Shown here one piece after another: positions 54,313 through 63,507 of a stretch of 64,000 nucleotides of DNA. Origin of the DNA: Alphaproteobacteria bacterium (GTDB lineage Bacteria; Pseudomonadota; Alphaproteobacteria; Rhizobiales; OSC116); assembly GCA_002400495.2 (NCBI GenBank), contig NVQL02000076.1, positions 1-64,000 on the forward strand. The letters run 5' to 3'. Made by a program: the position numbers and the translations under genes. Under the pieces are notes generated by a model that saw only the letters and a list, made by a program, of their open reading frames with translations, did not search any database and was not told where the DNA came from. How positions within the stretch are numbered: position 1 is the stretch's first letter; each line of letters starts with the position of its first letter.

Positions 54313-55539
54313 ATGGACAGTTTGAATAAAGACGCTTTGTTAGACCGTGTATTGGCAATTTCGCATGCCATTGCAGGGCAGTTAGATTACCAAAGCGTGC
54401 TGCGTCAAGTGGCGGGCGAAATATATGAATTGTTTGAATTTGACCATGTGGATGTGGCAATTATTAACCCAAGTGGCATAGATTTTACGGTTTATGAAGT
54501 GGGTATGGAGACGGAGTGGGGACGTAATATTAAAGGCAATCATACGATTGTTAACAGTCCTGTGCGTTCGGTATTGCTAGGTGAATTGCCGTTTTTATTG
54601 ACTGATGATGCGTTGATTGATGAGAGGTTTCATTTTGAAGGGGCGTTTGACTCGCCGATTTTTGAAGCCGCGTTGCATAGCCGCATCATTGTGCCGCTGC
54701 ATGCACATGGTTCATTGTTGGGCACATTAAATATTAGTAACAAACAGAAGCAAAAATATAACCAGACCGATGTGACTGTTGCCAATTATATTGCGGATTT
54801 ATTGGCGACTTACTTTTTTGCTGTCTCACAAGGCGAGGAAGCCAAAGCCGCGGTGATTGCTGAAAACCAAGCTTTGAACCGTGAGAATATGTTGCGTATT
54901 GGCGCGTTGCGGCTTACCGAAGGTATGGAGCAAGAAAGAAAGCGCATTGGTATGGATTTGCACGACCAAACCTTGGCCGATTTAACCCGCACCGTGCGAC
55001 ATATATCGCGCTTACGGCGGCGCGAGGAGGTGAATGTGCATGATTTGGCATTGCTGGAAGATGAAATTGATACCTGCCTTAAAGAATTGCGTAACATTAT
55101 TGAAGATACCAAGCCTGGCGTGTTAGAATTATTTGGCCTGTCGCAAGCCATTGAAGCGCAATTGTTGCGCGCGGTGGCGGGTATAAGGCCGTCTATTTCG
55201 ATTGGCGTTATTGACAAAACTGAGGCATATTTAGATGCGGCTGATGAATCGCTGCAAACCACGATATTTAGGATTGTGCAAGAAGCTATTAACAATGCAG
55301 TAAAGCATAGCCGACCAACCTATTTAAAGGTGGAAATGTCAAAGACCGAAACTGGCGCACGGATAGAGATTATGGATGATGGTGCGGGCATAGATAATGA
55401 TGCTGATATGACAAGCGGCGGTTTGGGCAATATGAATGTGCGGGCTGCGTTAATTTCGGCAGAAATATCTTTTTTGCCAGTTAAGGCTGGTGGTACGCAT
55501 GTGGTGTTAGACATTCCGTTTGAAGCGGTGGTTCAGTGA
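54313..55539 (+). CDS. Soluble GAF-domain sensor histidine kinase
   Basis: A 408-residue kinase without transmembrane segments. Residues about 20-170 form a GAF domain; about 195-265 the HisKA_3 dimerisation region with the phospho-acceptor His in RKRIGMDLHDQTLADL. The ATPase domain has N box IVQEAINNAVKHS, G1 MDDGAGID and G2 GGLGNMNV. It must sense a cytoplasmic signal. Its response regulator follows after 20 bp. It is the NarL/DegS class of kinase. Confidence 0.9.
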   Translation: MDSLNKDALLDRVLAISHAIAGQLDYQSVLRQVAGEIYELFEFDHVDVAIINPSGIDFTVYEVGMETEWGRNIKGNHTIVNSPVRSVLLGELPFLLTDDALIDERFHFEGAFDSPIFEAALHSRIIVPLHAHGSLLGTLNISNKQKQKYNQTDVTVANYIADLLATYFFAVSQGEEAKAAVIAENQALNRENMLRIGALRLTEGMEQERKRIGMDLHDQTLADLTRTVRHISRLRRREEVNVHDLALLEDEIDTCLKELRNIIEDTKPGVLELFGLSQAIEAQLLRAVAGIRPSISIGVIDKTEAYLDAADESLQTTIFRIVQEAINNAVKHSRPTYLKVEMSKTETGARIEIMDDGAGIDNDADMTSGGLGNMNVRAALISAEISFLPVKAGGTHVVLDIPFEAVVQ

Positions 55540-55559
55540 ATGAGTGAGAAGAGGGATTT

Positions 55560-56285
55560 ATGGATATATTGATAACAGAAGATGATGCTTTGCATCGCTC
55601 GTTTTTACGTGGTGCGGTGGAGAATGCTTTGCCTGAGCTGGATCGGATTTTTGAGGCCGATGATGGTGATGTCGCGATTGATATTATTAAGAAAAATAGT
55701 ACAAATTTCGTGGTGATGGATTTGCAGATGGAGCGCACCAGTGGGGTTGAGGCGGCCAAGGAAATTTGGCGGTTAGAGCCTGATACACGGATATTATTTT
55801 GGTCTAATTATTCGGATGAAGCCTATGTGCGCGGTATTGCGCGGATTGTGCCTAAAGGTGCCGTTTATGGTTATTTGCTGAAATCGGCCAGTGAAGAAAG
55901 CCTAGAGCTAGCGGTGCGCGGCGTGTTTTTGCAGGATCAATGCATTATCGACCGCGAAGTGCGGGGCGTGCAATTGCGCACGGAGAATCGTTTAGAGGGT
56001 TTGACGGATGCTGAATTTGAAGTGTTGCATGACATTGCGCTTGGCCTGACAGATAAGATGATTGCGTCGATGCGCAAAATGTCGACACGTGGTGTACAGG
56101 GGCGGTTGAAACATCTTTATGATAAATTGGGCTTGGACGCTAAGAATAATGACCCAGAGCTGGGGCCGATTTATAATTCGCGCACCCGTGCGGTGGCGAT
56201 TGCATTGTCACGTGGCTTGCTGAATGTCGAAGGCATTGCCGCCAAACAAGAAAATCTTGATAAGTGGTTGCTGCAGAATAAATAG
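55560..56285 (+). CDS. Response regulator with C-terminal LuxR-like HTH
   Basis: A 241-residue regulator. The receiver has acidic TEDDA, phospho-acceptor Asp in VVMDLQM and Lys in GYLLKSAS. The C-terminal part has TDAEFEVLHDIALGLTDKMI followed by STRGVQGRLKHLYDKLGL, an HTH of NarL/LuxR type with an unusual insertion before the last helix. It probably binds the GCGGGTATCCGCAT motif found before its own operon and the ABC operon. Confidence 0.87.
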   Translation: MDILITEDDALHRSFLRGAVENALPELDRIFEADDGDVAIDIIKKNSTNFVVMDLQMERTSGVEAAKEIWRLEPDTRILFWSNYSDEAYVRGIARIVPKGAVYGYLLKSASEESLELAVRGVFLQDQCIIDREVRGVQLRTENRLEGLTDAEFEVLHDIALGLTDKMIASMRKMSTRGVQGRLKHLYDKLGLDAKNNDPELGPIYNSRTRAVAIALSRGLLNVEGIAAKQENLDKWLLQNK

Positions 56286-56292
56286 AGCAGAA

Positions 56293-56306
56293 GCGGGTAT
56301 CCGCAT
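56293..56306. promoter_or_regulatory. Repeated motif 2 upstream of the sugar ABC operon
   Basis: GCGGGTATCCGCAT, identical to 54210-54223, beginning 8 bp after the response regulator stop and 134 bp before the binding-protein start. It supports control of the importer by the two-component system next door. Confidence 0.6.
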
Positions 56307-56426
56307 ATTCATAGGTAAATTGACGCAGTGCAAATGCGCGTGGTGCGGTATATTTTTTGGCGGGAAGAATTAATCTATGTCCACGGTTGAGGGATCGTAT
56401 GAAATTATAAACGAGGGAGAAGATTT

Positions 56427-57560
56427 ATGAAAAATTTATTGAAATCAAGCGTTGTTGGTTTGGCATTATGTGCCAGCCTTGGCGTCACAGGTGTCGCTTT
56501 TGCTGGCCCTACATATGTTGATGGTCCAGGCGCTTTGCCTGCTTGCTTTACACCATGGGCAGAAGATACCAAATTTATGCAATGGGAAAAGAAAGAAGGC
56601 CCATTTAAAGTGGCTGTGGTCAACGGTTTTGTTGGCAATAGTTGGCGCATTCAAATGGTGCAAACTGCCAAAGCTTATGTTGAACAGCCTGAAATTGCAT
56701 CGCAAATTTCAGAGTTTAAAATTGTATCTACGGGTACTGATGCCGCTGCACAATTGGGCGCGATTGAAGATTTTATCAACCAAGGTTATGACGCGATTAT
56801 TACCATTGCGGTGAGCCCAACTGGTTTTGATCGGGCGATTAGAATTGCTGATCGTAATGATGTGGTTTTGGTGCCGTTTGATAACATTCTGGACACTGAA
56901 GCGGTGATGATGGTCAACGAAGATCAGCTTTTGATGGGTGAAATGGCCGCTAATCATTTGATTAAACATATTGGTAATTCAGGTAAAATCCTTGAAGTGC
57001 GTGGTTTGGCTGGTAACTCAGTTGACCGTGATCGTCATTTAGGTTTCCGCAAAATTATGGAAGCTGCTGGCAATGAATTTGAAATCATTGAAGTGGTTGG
57101 TAACTGGGATGATGGACAAGCGCAAAAAGTAACTTCTGATGCGTTGGCTGTGCATGGTTCTTTTGATGCTGTGTTCACACAAGGCGGCTCTACCGGTACA
57201 GTGCGGGCGTTTATGGAGGCTGGTCATAAGTTTGTGCCAACTGCTGGTGAAGCTGAAAATGGTTTCCGTAAATTAATTGCTTTGCATTCAGATGAAGGCC
57301 TAAAAGGCTTGTCAATGGGGCAAACTCCTGGTTTGGGTGCTATATCTATTAAAGCGGCTTTGTCGGCTCTAAATGGCGAAGTGATGCCGCAATTGATCTC
57401 TGTGCCAATCCCGTTTGCGGATTATAACACTTTGGTGGATGGCGAGAATTTCTGGTCAGACCTTTCTGATAACTTCTTCACTGCCAATGAATTCCCACCT
57501 TGTGACGTGAATATTTCGGCGATTGAAATTATGGCACAAAGCAAAGATGATTCTCAGTAA
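56427..57560 (+). CDS. Sugar ABC importer periplasmic binding protein
   Basis: A 377-residue receptor with a signal peptide (LLKSSVVGLALCASLGV, cleaved near AFAG) and a Peripla_BP_4 domain (AVVNGFVGNSWRIQMVQTAK, GYDAIITIAVSPTGFDRAI, FDAVFTQGGSTGTVRAFME). The group is found with rhizobial-type CUT2 sugar or sugar-alcohol importers. GAGGGAGA precedes the ATG. An attenuating hairpin follows. Ligand unknown. Confidence 0.9.
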   Translation: MKNLLKSSVVGLALCASLGVTGVAFAGPTYVDGPGALPACFTPWAEDTKFMQWEKKEGPFKVAVVNGFVGNSWRIQMVQTAKAYVEQPEIASQISEFKIVSTGTDAAAQLGAIEDFINQGYDAIITIAVSPTGFDRAIRIADRNDVVLVPFDNILDTEAVMMVNEDQLLMGEMAANHLIKHIGNSGKILEVRGLAGNSVDRDRHLGFRKIMEAAGNEFEIIEVVGNWDDGQAQKVTSDALAVHGSFDAVFTQGGSTGTVRAFMEAGHKFVPTAGEAENGFRKLIALHSDEGLKGLSMGQTPGLGAISIKAALSALNGEVMPQLISVPIPFADYNTLVDGENFWSDLSDNFFTANEFPPCDVNISAIEIMAQSKDDSQ

Positions 57561-57581
57561 TCTAACACTCTCCTTAGAACG

Positions 57582-57608
57582 CACGACCAGCTTTAACGGC
57601 TGGTCGTG
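57582..57608 (+). terminator. Attenuating hairpin between binding protein and ATPase genes
   Basis: CACGACCAGC (57582-57591) and GCTGGTCGTG (57599-57608) form a perfect 10-bp stem with a 7-base loop, followed by TTAATTATTTG. Such partial terminators raise the dose of the binding protein over the membrane complex. Confidence 0.75.
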
Positions 57609-57640
57609 TTAATTATTTGCATATCACCGAGACTTTATAA

Positions 57641-59206
57641 ATGGTTGAACAAGTTGCGCATAAGCGAGCCGATGATTCAGATTTGATTTTGCAGCTCGAA
57701 GGCATCAGTAAACGTTATGGCGGCGTGAAAGCGCTGAGCCAAGTTGATTTTAGCTGCAAAAAAGGCAGTATTCATGCCATTTTAGGCGAGAATGGTGCAG
57801 GCAAAAGCACGTTGATTAAAATTATATCGGGCGTGGTACAGCCAACAGAAGGCACATTAAAAGTTGCTGGCCAAGTGCAGCAATTTGCTAGCCCCACCCA
57901 AGCAAGTGAATATGGGGTTGTGTGCATATTTCAAGAATTATCTTTAATACCAGACCTATCAGTTGCTGATAACATTTGCATCACCGATCCGCCGCGCAAT
58001 CGCTTTGGCTTGATTGATAAAGCTGAGCAAATAAGAGTGGCGACAGACTTATTGGCGCGGGTCAATTGTGCTGATGTCAACCCGCGGGAATTGGTGAAAA
58101 ATCTGCCGCTTTCGCGCCGCCAAATGGTGGAGATTGCCAAGGCATTGGGGCGCAAACCTAAATTATTGATATTAGACGAGGCGACATCAGCTCTATCGGC
58201 GGCGGATGTTGAAAAAGTATATGAGATTTTGCGTGGTCTGCGTGAAGAAGGCCTGACCATGTTGTATATCTCGCATCGGATGCATGAGATTGAAGAGCTG
58301 GCCGATCGCTTGTCGGTGTTTCGTAACGGCGAGCATATTGAAACGTTTGATAAGGGCGCGCGCAGTAATGATGAAATCATTGAAATGATGATTGGCCGCG
58401 AATATTCGAGCGTGTTTCCGCCGAAACCAACTCATGATGATAAATTACTCACTGTGTTAGAAGTAGAGAATCTAAGCTGGGATGGCCGACTTAATAATGT
58501 GTCGTTAACGCTGGGTGAAGGCGAGATTATTGGGCTGGGCGGGTTAGACGGCCAAGGCCAACATGAAATATTGCTCGCGTTATTTGGTGTTTTGCGCGGT
58601 TATGAAGGCAAGATTAAATTGCATGGCAAAGAGGTTGCTATGGGCAGCCCAAAACAGGCAAAATCTGACGGCAGCATTGCTTTGATACCCGAAGATCGTA
58701 AAACCGAAGGCTTGATGTTGCCGATGAGCATTCAGGATAATATTTCAATTGCCACGCTTGATCAGTTAACCAAAGGCCTCATCATTGACAAATCGGCTGA
58801 GGCGGCCAAGATTGCCGAAATGATCGAAAAAATGAGCATTAAAATTGGCAATGTTGATGATGCCGTGGCGACGCTTTCGGGCGGTAACCAGCAAAAAGTG
58901 GTGATTGCCAAATGGCTGATGACAGGCGCAAAAATTGTGCTGTTGGACGACCCAACCCGCGGCATTGATGTTGGCACTAAGCAAGAGCTTTACCAATTGT
59001 TCCGCGATCTTGCCGATAGTGGGCATAGCATTATTTTATATTCAACTGATTATGATGAATTGATTGGTTGTTGTGATCGGGTGTCGATTTTCTATCAGGG
59101 CGAGATTATTCGCGAGTTAACGGGTGATGAGATTAATGAGACTAATATTGTGGCGGCATCGCTGAATATGGAAATATCGGGGCAACAAGCAGGGACGATG
59201 CCATGA
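57641..59206 (+). CDS. Sugar ABC importer, double ATPase subunit
   Basis: A 521-residue CUT2 ATPase. Domain 1: GENGAGKSTLIK, LPLSRRQMVEIAKAL, LILDEATSALS. Domain 2: degenerate Walker A GLDGQGQHE, LSGGNQQKVVIAKWL, LLDDPTRGIDVG. Its stop overlaps the first permease start by 4 bp. It powers the importer of this operon. Confidence 0.93.
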   Translation: MVEQVAHKRADDSDLILQLEGISKRYGGVKALSQVDFSCKKGSIHAILGENGAGKSTLIKIISGVVQPTEGTLKVAGQVQQFASPTQASEYGVVCIFQELSLIPDLSVADNICITDPPRNRFGLIDKAEQIRVATDLLARVNCADVNPRELVKNLPLSRRQMVEIAKALGRKPKLLILDEATSALSAADVEKVYEILRGLREEGLTMLYISHRMHEIEELADRLSVFRNGEHIETFDKGARSNDEIIEMMIGREYSSVFPPKPTHDDKLLTVLEVENLSWDGRLNNVSLTLGEGEIIGLGGLDGQGQHEILLALFGVLRGYEGKIKLHGKEVAMGSPKQAKSDGSIALIPEDRKTEGLMLPMSIQDNISIATLDQLTKGLIIDKSAEAAKIAEMIEKMSIKIGNVDDAVATLSGGNQQKVVIAKWLMTGAKIVLLDDPTRGIDVGTKQELYQLFRDLADSGHSIILYSTDYDELIGCCDRVSIFYQGEIIRELTGDEINETNIVAASLNMEISGQQAGTMP

Positions 59207-60264
59207 GTAATTTTAAGATATGGATGGCGAGCAATTGGCGGTTGTTTTTGGCCATTGGCATTTTTTGCCTGATTTATGGCACTTATAGTTTTTTGCATCC
59301 AGCAGGTGGCAGTAGCCGCTTATTTGTACAAAATTCCAATGAGAGTTTTGTATTGATCAGCGTGGCGATGGCGCAGACTTTGCCCGTGCTCACTGGTGGG
59401 TTGGACTTGTCGGTTGGCTCGGTAATGACCATGATTAATGCGTTGGCCTCTAATGTGGTGAATGGTAGCCCAACCGAAGTGTTTTTGGGCATAATATTAT
59501 GCTTGTGTTCAGCTGCCTTAGCGGGTTTTATCAACGGCTGTATCATTGTTTATGGCCGTTTGCAGCCAATCATTGTGACTTTGGCAACGGGTGCGGTGTT
59601 TATGGGCATTGCGTTATTTTTGCGCCCCACACCAGGTGGTGAGGTGGATGGAGATTTATCATTTGCTGCGACGTTTGATTTGAATGAGATTTTCTTCACC
59701 TATGGATGGCCTTTGCCAGAATGGTTCGAAAATAGTTTAGGGCTTATACCCACGCCTGTTGTGTTGATTGTGATTGTGGTTTTGGTGATCTGGGTGCCGT
59801 TTAAAAATAGTGTGACGGGGCGTGGTTGTTATGCCGTTGGTTCGGCCGAAGGCGCGGCTTATATGTCGGGCTTGAATGTGGATCGCTCGCGTTTGGCAGC
59901 CTATACCTTGGCTGGCCTGTTTGCTGGTATTGGCGGTTTATATCTAGCCTTGCAAACTGGCAGTGGCAATGCTGATATTCCGCAAGCTGGGGCTTATACG
60001 CTTAACAGCATTGCGGCTGTGGTGATTGGCGGTACGTCGCTTTATGGCGGCATCGGCGGGGTGGTTGGCTCTATATTTGGTGCCATGTCATTGCGTGCAA
60101 TCTCGTTTAATTTCAGGGTGTTTGATGCTGATGGGCCGTTGGGCTTTATTTCTGACCCGTTATTGCAACCGTTATTTGAAGGCAGTATTTTGTTGATTGC
60201 TGTCAGCGCTGGTGCTGCGCGGGTGTTCAGCATTAAAAACCGCCTCAATCTGTTTGGGAGCTAG
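59203..60264 (+). CDS. Sugar ABC importer permease 1
   Basis: A 353-residue BPD_transp_2 permease. GGLDLSVGSVMTMINALAS and TLNSIAAVVIGGTSLYGGIG are the conserved CUT2 permease segments; about ten hydrophobic helices are visible. It is 2 bp from the second permease gene, suggesting a heterodimeric channel. Confidence 0.92.
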   Translation: MSNFKIWMASNWRLFLAIGIFCLIYGTYSFLHPAGGSSRLFVQNSNESFVLISVAMAQTLPVLTGGLDLSVGSVMTMINALASNVVNGSPTEVFLGIILCLCSAALAGFINGCIIVYGRLQPIIVTLATGAVFMGIALFLRPTPGGEVDGDLSFAATFDLNEIFFTYGWPLPEWFENSLGLIPTPVVLIVIVVLVIWVPFKNSVTGRGCYAVGSAEGAAYMSGLNVDRSRLAAYTLAGLFAGIGGLYLALQTGSGNADIPQAGAYTLNSIAAVVIGGTSLYGGIGGVVGSIFGAMSLRAISFNFRVFDADGPLGFISDPLLQPLFEGSILLIAVSAGAARVFSIKNRLNLFGS

Positions 60265-60266
60265 CT

Positions 60267-61217
60267 ATGAAATCATGGATAGAAAATATTGACAAGCCGA
60301 TAAAATATGCGCTTGGTTTCATTGTCTTGGTGCTGATTGTCGGCAATATTTATACGCTGATTAATTTGGGCACAATGCCGTTCTTTTCGCCTAATTATTT
60401 GTTGCAACAGCTGCAAGTGGCTTCATTTTTGGGATTAATTGCCACGGGCATGATGGTGGTGATTTTGCTTGGGCATATCGATTTATCCGTGCCGTGGACA
60501 TTAACTTGTGCGGCGATGACCGCCACAGCAGTTGGTGGTGATGGTGCGATGTTGGCAGGTTTAACTGCGGGCTTGATTATCGGCCTGATTAACGGCATCG
60601 GCGTGGCGTTTTTGCGGGTGCCTTCGATGATTTTTACACTGGGTGTTAACACCGTGGTGCAAGGTTTGATGATTGTGCATACGGGTGGCTACGCGCCGCA
60701 AACTGCATCAACACCGATTATGAATTTTCTAGCCACAGGCTATATTGCGGGCATTCCAACCGCGTTATTTGTATGGGCGGCAATTGGCGGGCTGATTATA
60801 TTCATGCTTAACCGCACACCGATGGGGCGTTATTTATATGCGATGGGCAATCGTGAGGTTGCGGCCTATCTTTCTGGCGTCAATACGCGGCTTATACTGA
60901 TTGCGGCCTTTGTGATTTGTTCGTTATGCGCGGCGATGGCGGGTATATTATTGGCGGGCTATTCGGCCAAGGCTTACCAAGGTATGGGTGATTTATATTT
61001 ATTGCCTGCCATTGCGGCGGTGGTGATTGGCGGCACTAATATATTGGGTGGCAAAGGCACACTCGCTGGCACTGTTGTTGGGGCGATATTGATTGTTTTG
61101 TTGCAATCGGTGTTATCAGTGATGCAAATGCCCGAAGCGGGTCGGCAAATTATTTATGGTTCGGTGATTATTGGCATGTTGCTGGTTTATGGCCGCGCAG
61201 AGAAAAAAGAAAGCTAG
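60267..61217 (+). CDS. Sugar ABC importer permease 2
   Basis: A 316-residue BPD_transp_2 permease. LLGHIDLSVPWTLTCAAM and LPAIAAVVIGGTNILGGKGT match the family. It ends the operon, and its stop lies inside the stem of a terminator hairpin. Confidence 0.92.
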   Translation: MKSWIENIDKPIKYALGFIVLVLIVGNIYTLINLGTMPFFSPNYLLQQLQVASFLGLIATGMMVVILLGHIDLSVPWTLTCAAMTATAVGGDGAMLAGLTAGLIIGLINGIGVAFLRVPSMIFTLGVNTVVQGLMIVHTGGYAPQTASTPIMNFLATGYIAGIPTALFVWAAIGGLIIFMLNRTPMGRYLYAMGNREVAAYLSGVNTRLILIAAFVICSLCAAMAGILLAGYSAKAYQGMGDLYLLPAIAAVVIGGTNILGGKGTLAGTVVGAILIVLLQSVLSVMQMPEAGRQIIYGSVIIGMLLVYGRAEKKES

Positions 61218-61234
61218 GGGTTAGCCTAGCTTTC
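61209..61234. terminator. Bidirectional terminator between permease 2 and dienelactone hydrolase
   Basis: GAAAGCTAGG (61209-61218) and CCTAGCTTTC (61225-61234) form a perfect 10-bp stem with loop GGTTAG. The permease stop codon TAG is within the left arm. T-rich sequence follows to the right and A-rich sequence precedes on the left, suiting termination in both directions. Confidence 0.8.
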
Positions 61235-61242
61235 ATATTTAT

Positions 61243-62157
61243 TTACATTAAATGTTTTTTGAAATGGTCAATGGTGCGTGTCCATGCCAACTCGGCCATT
61301 TTTTCATCATATCTTGGGGTTGAATCATTATGAAAACCATGATTCACGCCTTCATAAATATAGGCTTCATAATTTGTGCCACTGGCTTTAAGTGCTGCTT
61401 CATAGTCAGGCCAGCCTGCATTCACGCGGCTGTCTAATTCACCATATTGCATCATCATTGCGGCTTTGATTTTGGGCACATCTTCGGCGCTAGGCTGGCG
61501 ACCATAAAATGGCACTGAGGCTTTTAGCTCTGGATAGGCCACAGCTAATGCATTGCACACACCGCCGCCATAACAAAAACCAACACAGCCTACATTGCCC
61601 GTGCTGTCGGCGCTTTTGAGTAGATATTCAGTGCCTGCAAAAAAGTCATTCATTAGCTTTTCGCGGTCAACTGTGCGTTGTAAATCGCGGCCATCGGAGT
61701 CATTGCCGGGGTAACCGCCAACACTTGTAAGGCCATCGGGTGCTAGTGCCATAAAGCCAGCTTTGGCGGCGCGGCGGGCCACGTCTTTAATATACGGGTT
61801 GAGGCCGCGGTTTTCGTGGATGACTAAAACAGAAGGTAGTGGCCCTGTGGCATTTGCGGGGCGCACCAAATAGCCTGTCACTTCGCCATGGCCGTTGGGT
61901 GAGGGGTAAGTGATGTAAGTGGCTTTAATATCGGGGTCGTTAAATGAGACTTGCTCAGCAAGTGCATAATCGGGGCTGAGCATATTGAGCAAAGCCAGAG
62001 CGGTTACACCGCCTACGGCGAATTTGCCCGCGCTATGTAAAAACTCACGCTTGGTGATTTTGCCATGGGCATAAAAATCGTAAAGGTCTAATAATTCTTG
62101 ATCAAAATCGGCAGCAGTAAGACGCTCGGTGCTTTGGCTAATGGCTACGGTATCCAT
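61243..62157 (-). CDS. Dienelactone hydrolase family protein
   Basis: A 304-residue protein. An N-terminal segment of about 35 residues precedes a Tat-like motif KREFLHSAG and a hydrophobic stretch ([16 protein letters not shown]), then the DLH domain. VGFCYGGG holds the nucleophile Cys; Asp in YGELDSRV and His in NHGFHND complete the triad. It resembles YghX-type hydrolases. The start at 62157 follows AGGGAGA. It probably acts on a lactone or ester; whether it is exported is uncertain because the Tat motif is internal. Confidence 0.83.
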   Translation of the reverse strand: MDTVAISQSTERLTAADFDQELLDLYDFYAHGKITKREFLHSAGKFAVGGVTALALLNMLSPDYALAEQVSFNDPDIKATYITYPSPNGHGEVTGYLVRPANATGPLPSVLVIHENRGLNPYIKDVARRAAKAGFMALAPDGLTSVGGYPGNDSDGRDLQRTVDREKLMNDFFAGTEYLLKSADSTGNVGCVGFCYGGGVCNALAVAYPELKASVPFYGRQPSAEDVPKIKAAMMMQYGELDSRVNAGWPDYEAALKASGTNYEAYIYEGVNHGFHNDSTPRYDEKMAELAWTRTIDHFKKHLM

Positions 62158-62183
62158 AATATTCTCCCTAAATATTTGTTGGT

Positions 62184-62209
62184 TTAAGTATATTCGCATT
62201 TATACTTAA
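62184..62209. promoter_or_regulatory. Inverted repeat upstream of the dienelactone hydrolase gene
   Basis: TTAAGTATA (62184-62192) and TATACTTAA (62201-62209) are perfect 9-bp arms with an 8-base centre, about 27-52 bp before the hydrolase ATG. Position and symmetry suit an operator near the promoter, though the regulator is not in the window. Confidence 0.45.
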
Positions 62210-62217
62210 GCCTAGCA

Positions 62218-62239
62218 TTGTGACAAAAGTTTGTCGCAA
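62218..62239 (-). terminator. Possible terminator hairpin after uxuA
   Basis: TTGTGACAAA and TTTGTCGCAA (plus-strand order) pair with one wobble around a 2-base loop, about 30 bp downstream of the uxuA stop. No clear T tract follows on the minus strand. Confidence 0.35.
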
Positions 62240-62269
62240 CACAATATTGTGAATAGAGAGTATTTGTTT

Positions 62270-63496
62270 TTAAATTACGCCATGTTGCTTGTGTGAAAGG
62301 GTGGTGATTATGCCGCGTAACTCGGCAAGGCCACGCAAGCGGCCAATGGTTGGATAACCTGGTTGGCCTCTTCTGCCTAAATCTTCCATCAGGTCTTGGC
62401 CGTGATCTGGTCTGAACGGTATGTTCCAATCGGCGCGGCCTTGGGCTTTGCGCTTTTCTTCTTGTTGCAAAACGGCTGCAATTAGGGTGACCATATCGAT
62501 ATCGCCGCCTAAATGTTCGGACTCATAAAATGAGCCTCTGATGCCATCGGGGTCTCTTGGCTCGATGCGTTTTACATTGCGCAAATGTAGGAAATGTACA
62601 TGCTCGCCTAAGCGTTGCATCATGCCAGTTAAGTCGTTATCTGATCTTGCCCCGAGGGAGCCAGAGCATAATGTAATGCCGTTGGCAGGGCTAGATACGG
62701 TTTCGACTATATATTTATAGTCAGACTCAACCGACATGATTCTGGGTAAGCCGAGCAATGAAAATGGTGGATCATCGGGGTGGCAACACATGCGGATGCC
62801 CACTTTTTCGGCTGTGGGGATGACTTGTTCGAGAAAATCGACAAAATTTGCGCGTAATTTATCTTTATTAATGTCATCATATTCGGCCAAATGGCTGCGG
62901 ACATCATCTAAGCTTAATGTGTCGTTAGCGCCAGGTAAGCCGAAGGTGATGTTTTTAGTGAGCAGCGCAATCGTGTCATCATTCATGCTGGCAAAACGTG
63001 CATTGGCTTGCTCGATAATCTCATCAGGAAAATCGGCCTTGGCATTGGGGCGGGCTAGGATGTGAATGTCATAAGCCACAAAGTCGATATAATCATAATG
63101 CATGCAAGAGCCGCCATTTTGAAGCGGCATAACTAAATCTGTGCGTGTCCAATCTAAGATTGGCATGAAATTATAACATACGATTTCGATGCCAGAGGCG
63201 GCGATGTTCTCGAGGCTGGTTTTATAAGCTTCGATGTGAGCGCGCCAATCGCCTTTTTGTTTTTTAATGTCTTCGGATACAGGCACGCTTTCGACCACAT
63301 CCCATGTCAGGCCAGTTGCTTTGCCATGTTGGTTGGTGGTGATTTGCTGATGGCGTTTGTCTAGCTCATCTTTGGTCCAAACCTCGCCATTGGGAATGTG
63401 GTGTAAAGCCGATACCACAGCTTCGACGCCGGCTTGTTGCATGTCGCTTGTGCTGGTTAAATCATTAGGGCCGAACCATCGCCATGTTTGTTTCAT
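62270..63496 (-). CDS. uxuA: Mannonate dehydratase
   Basis: A 408-residue UxuA-family enzyme starting MKQTWRWFGPND, with MCCHPDDPPFSLLGLPRI and SLGARSDND near the metal site and a closing FRPDHGQDLMEDLGR. It dehydrates D-mannonate to 2-keto-3-deoxygluconate in glucuronate catabolism. It is 11 bp downstream of the TRAP permease gene in the same direction, so a sugar-acid TRAP importer and UxuA share an operon. Confidence 0.93.
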   Translation of the reverse strand: MKQTWRWFGPNDLTSTSDMQQAGVEAVVSALHHIPNGEVWTKDELDKRHQQITTNQHGKATGLTWDVVESVPVSEDIKKQKGDWRAHIEAYKTSLENIAASGIEIVCYNFMPILDWTRTDLVMPLQNGGSCMHYDYIDFVAYDIHILARPNAKADFPDEIIEQANARFASMNDDTIALLTKNITFGLPGANDTLSLDDVRSHLAEYDDINKDKLRANFVDFLEQVIPTAEKVGIRMCCHPDDPPFSLLGLPRIMSVESDYKYIVETVSSPANGITLCSGSLGARSDNDLTGMMQRLGEHVHFLHLRNVKRIEPRDPDGIRGSFYESEHLGGDIDMVTLIAAVLQQEEKRKAQGRADWNIPFRPDHGQDLMEDLGRRGQPGYPTIGRLRGLAELRGIITTLSHKQHGVI

Positions 63497-63507
63497 AGGG
63501 TATCTTT

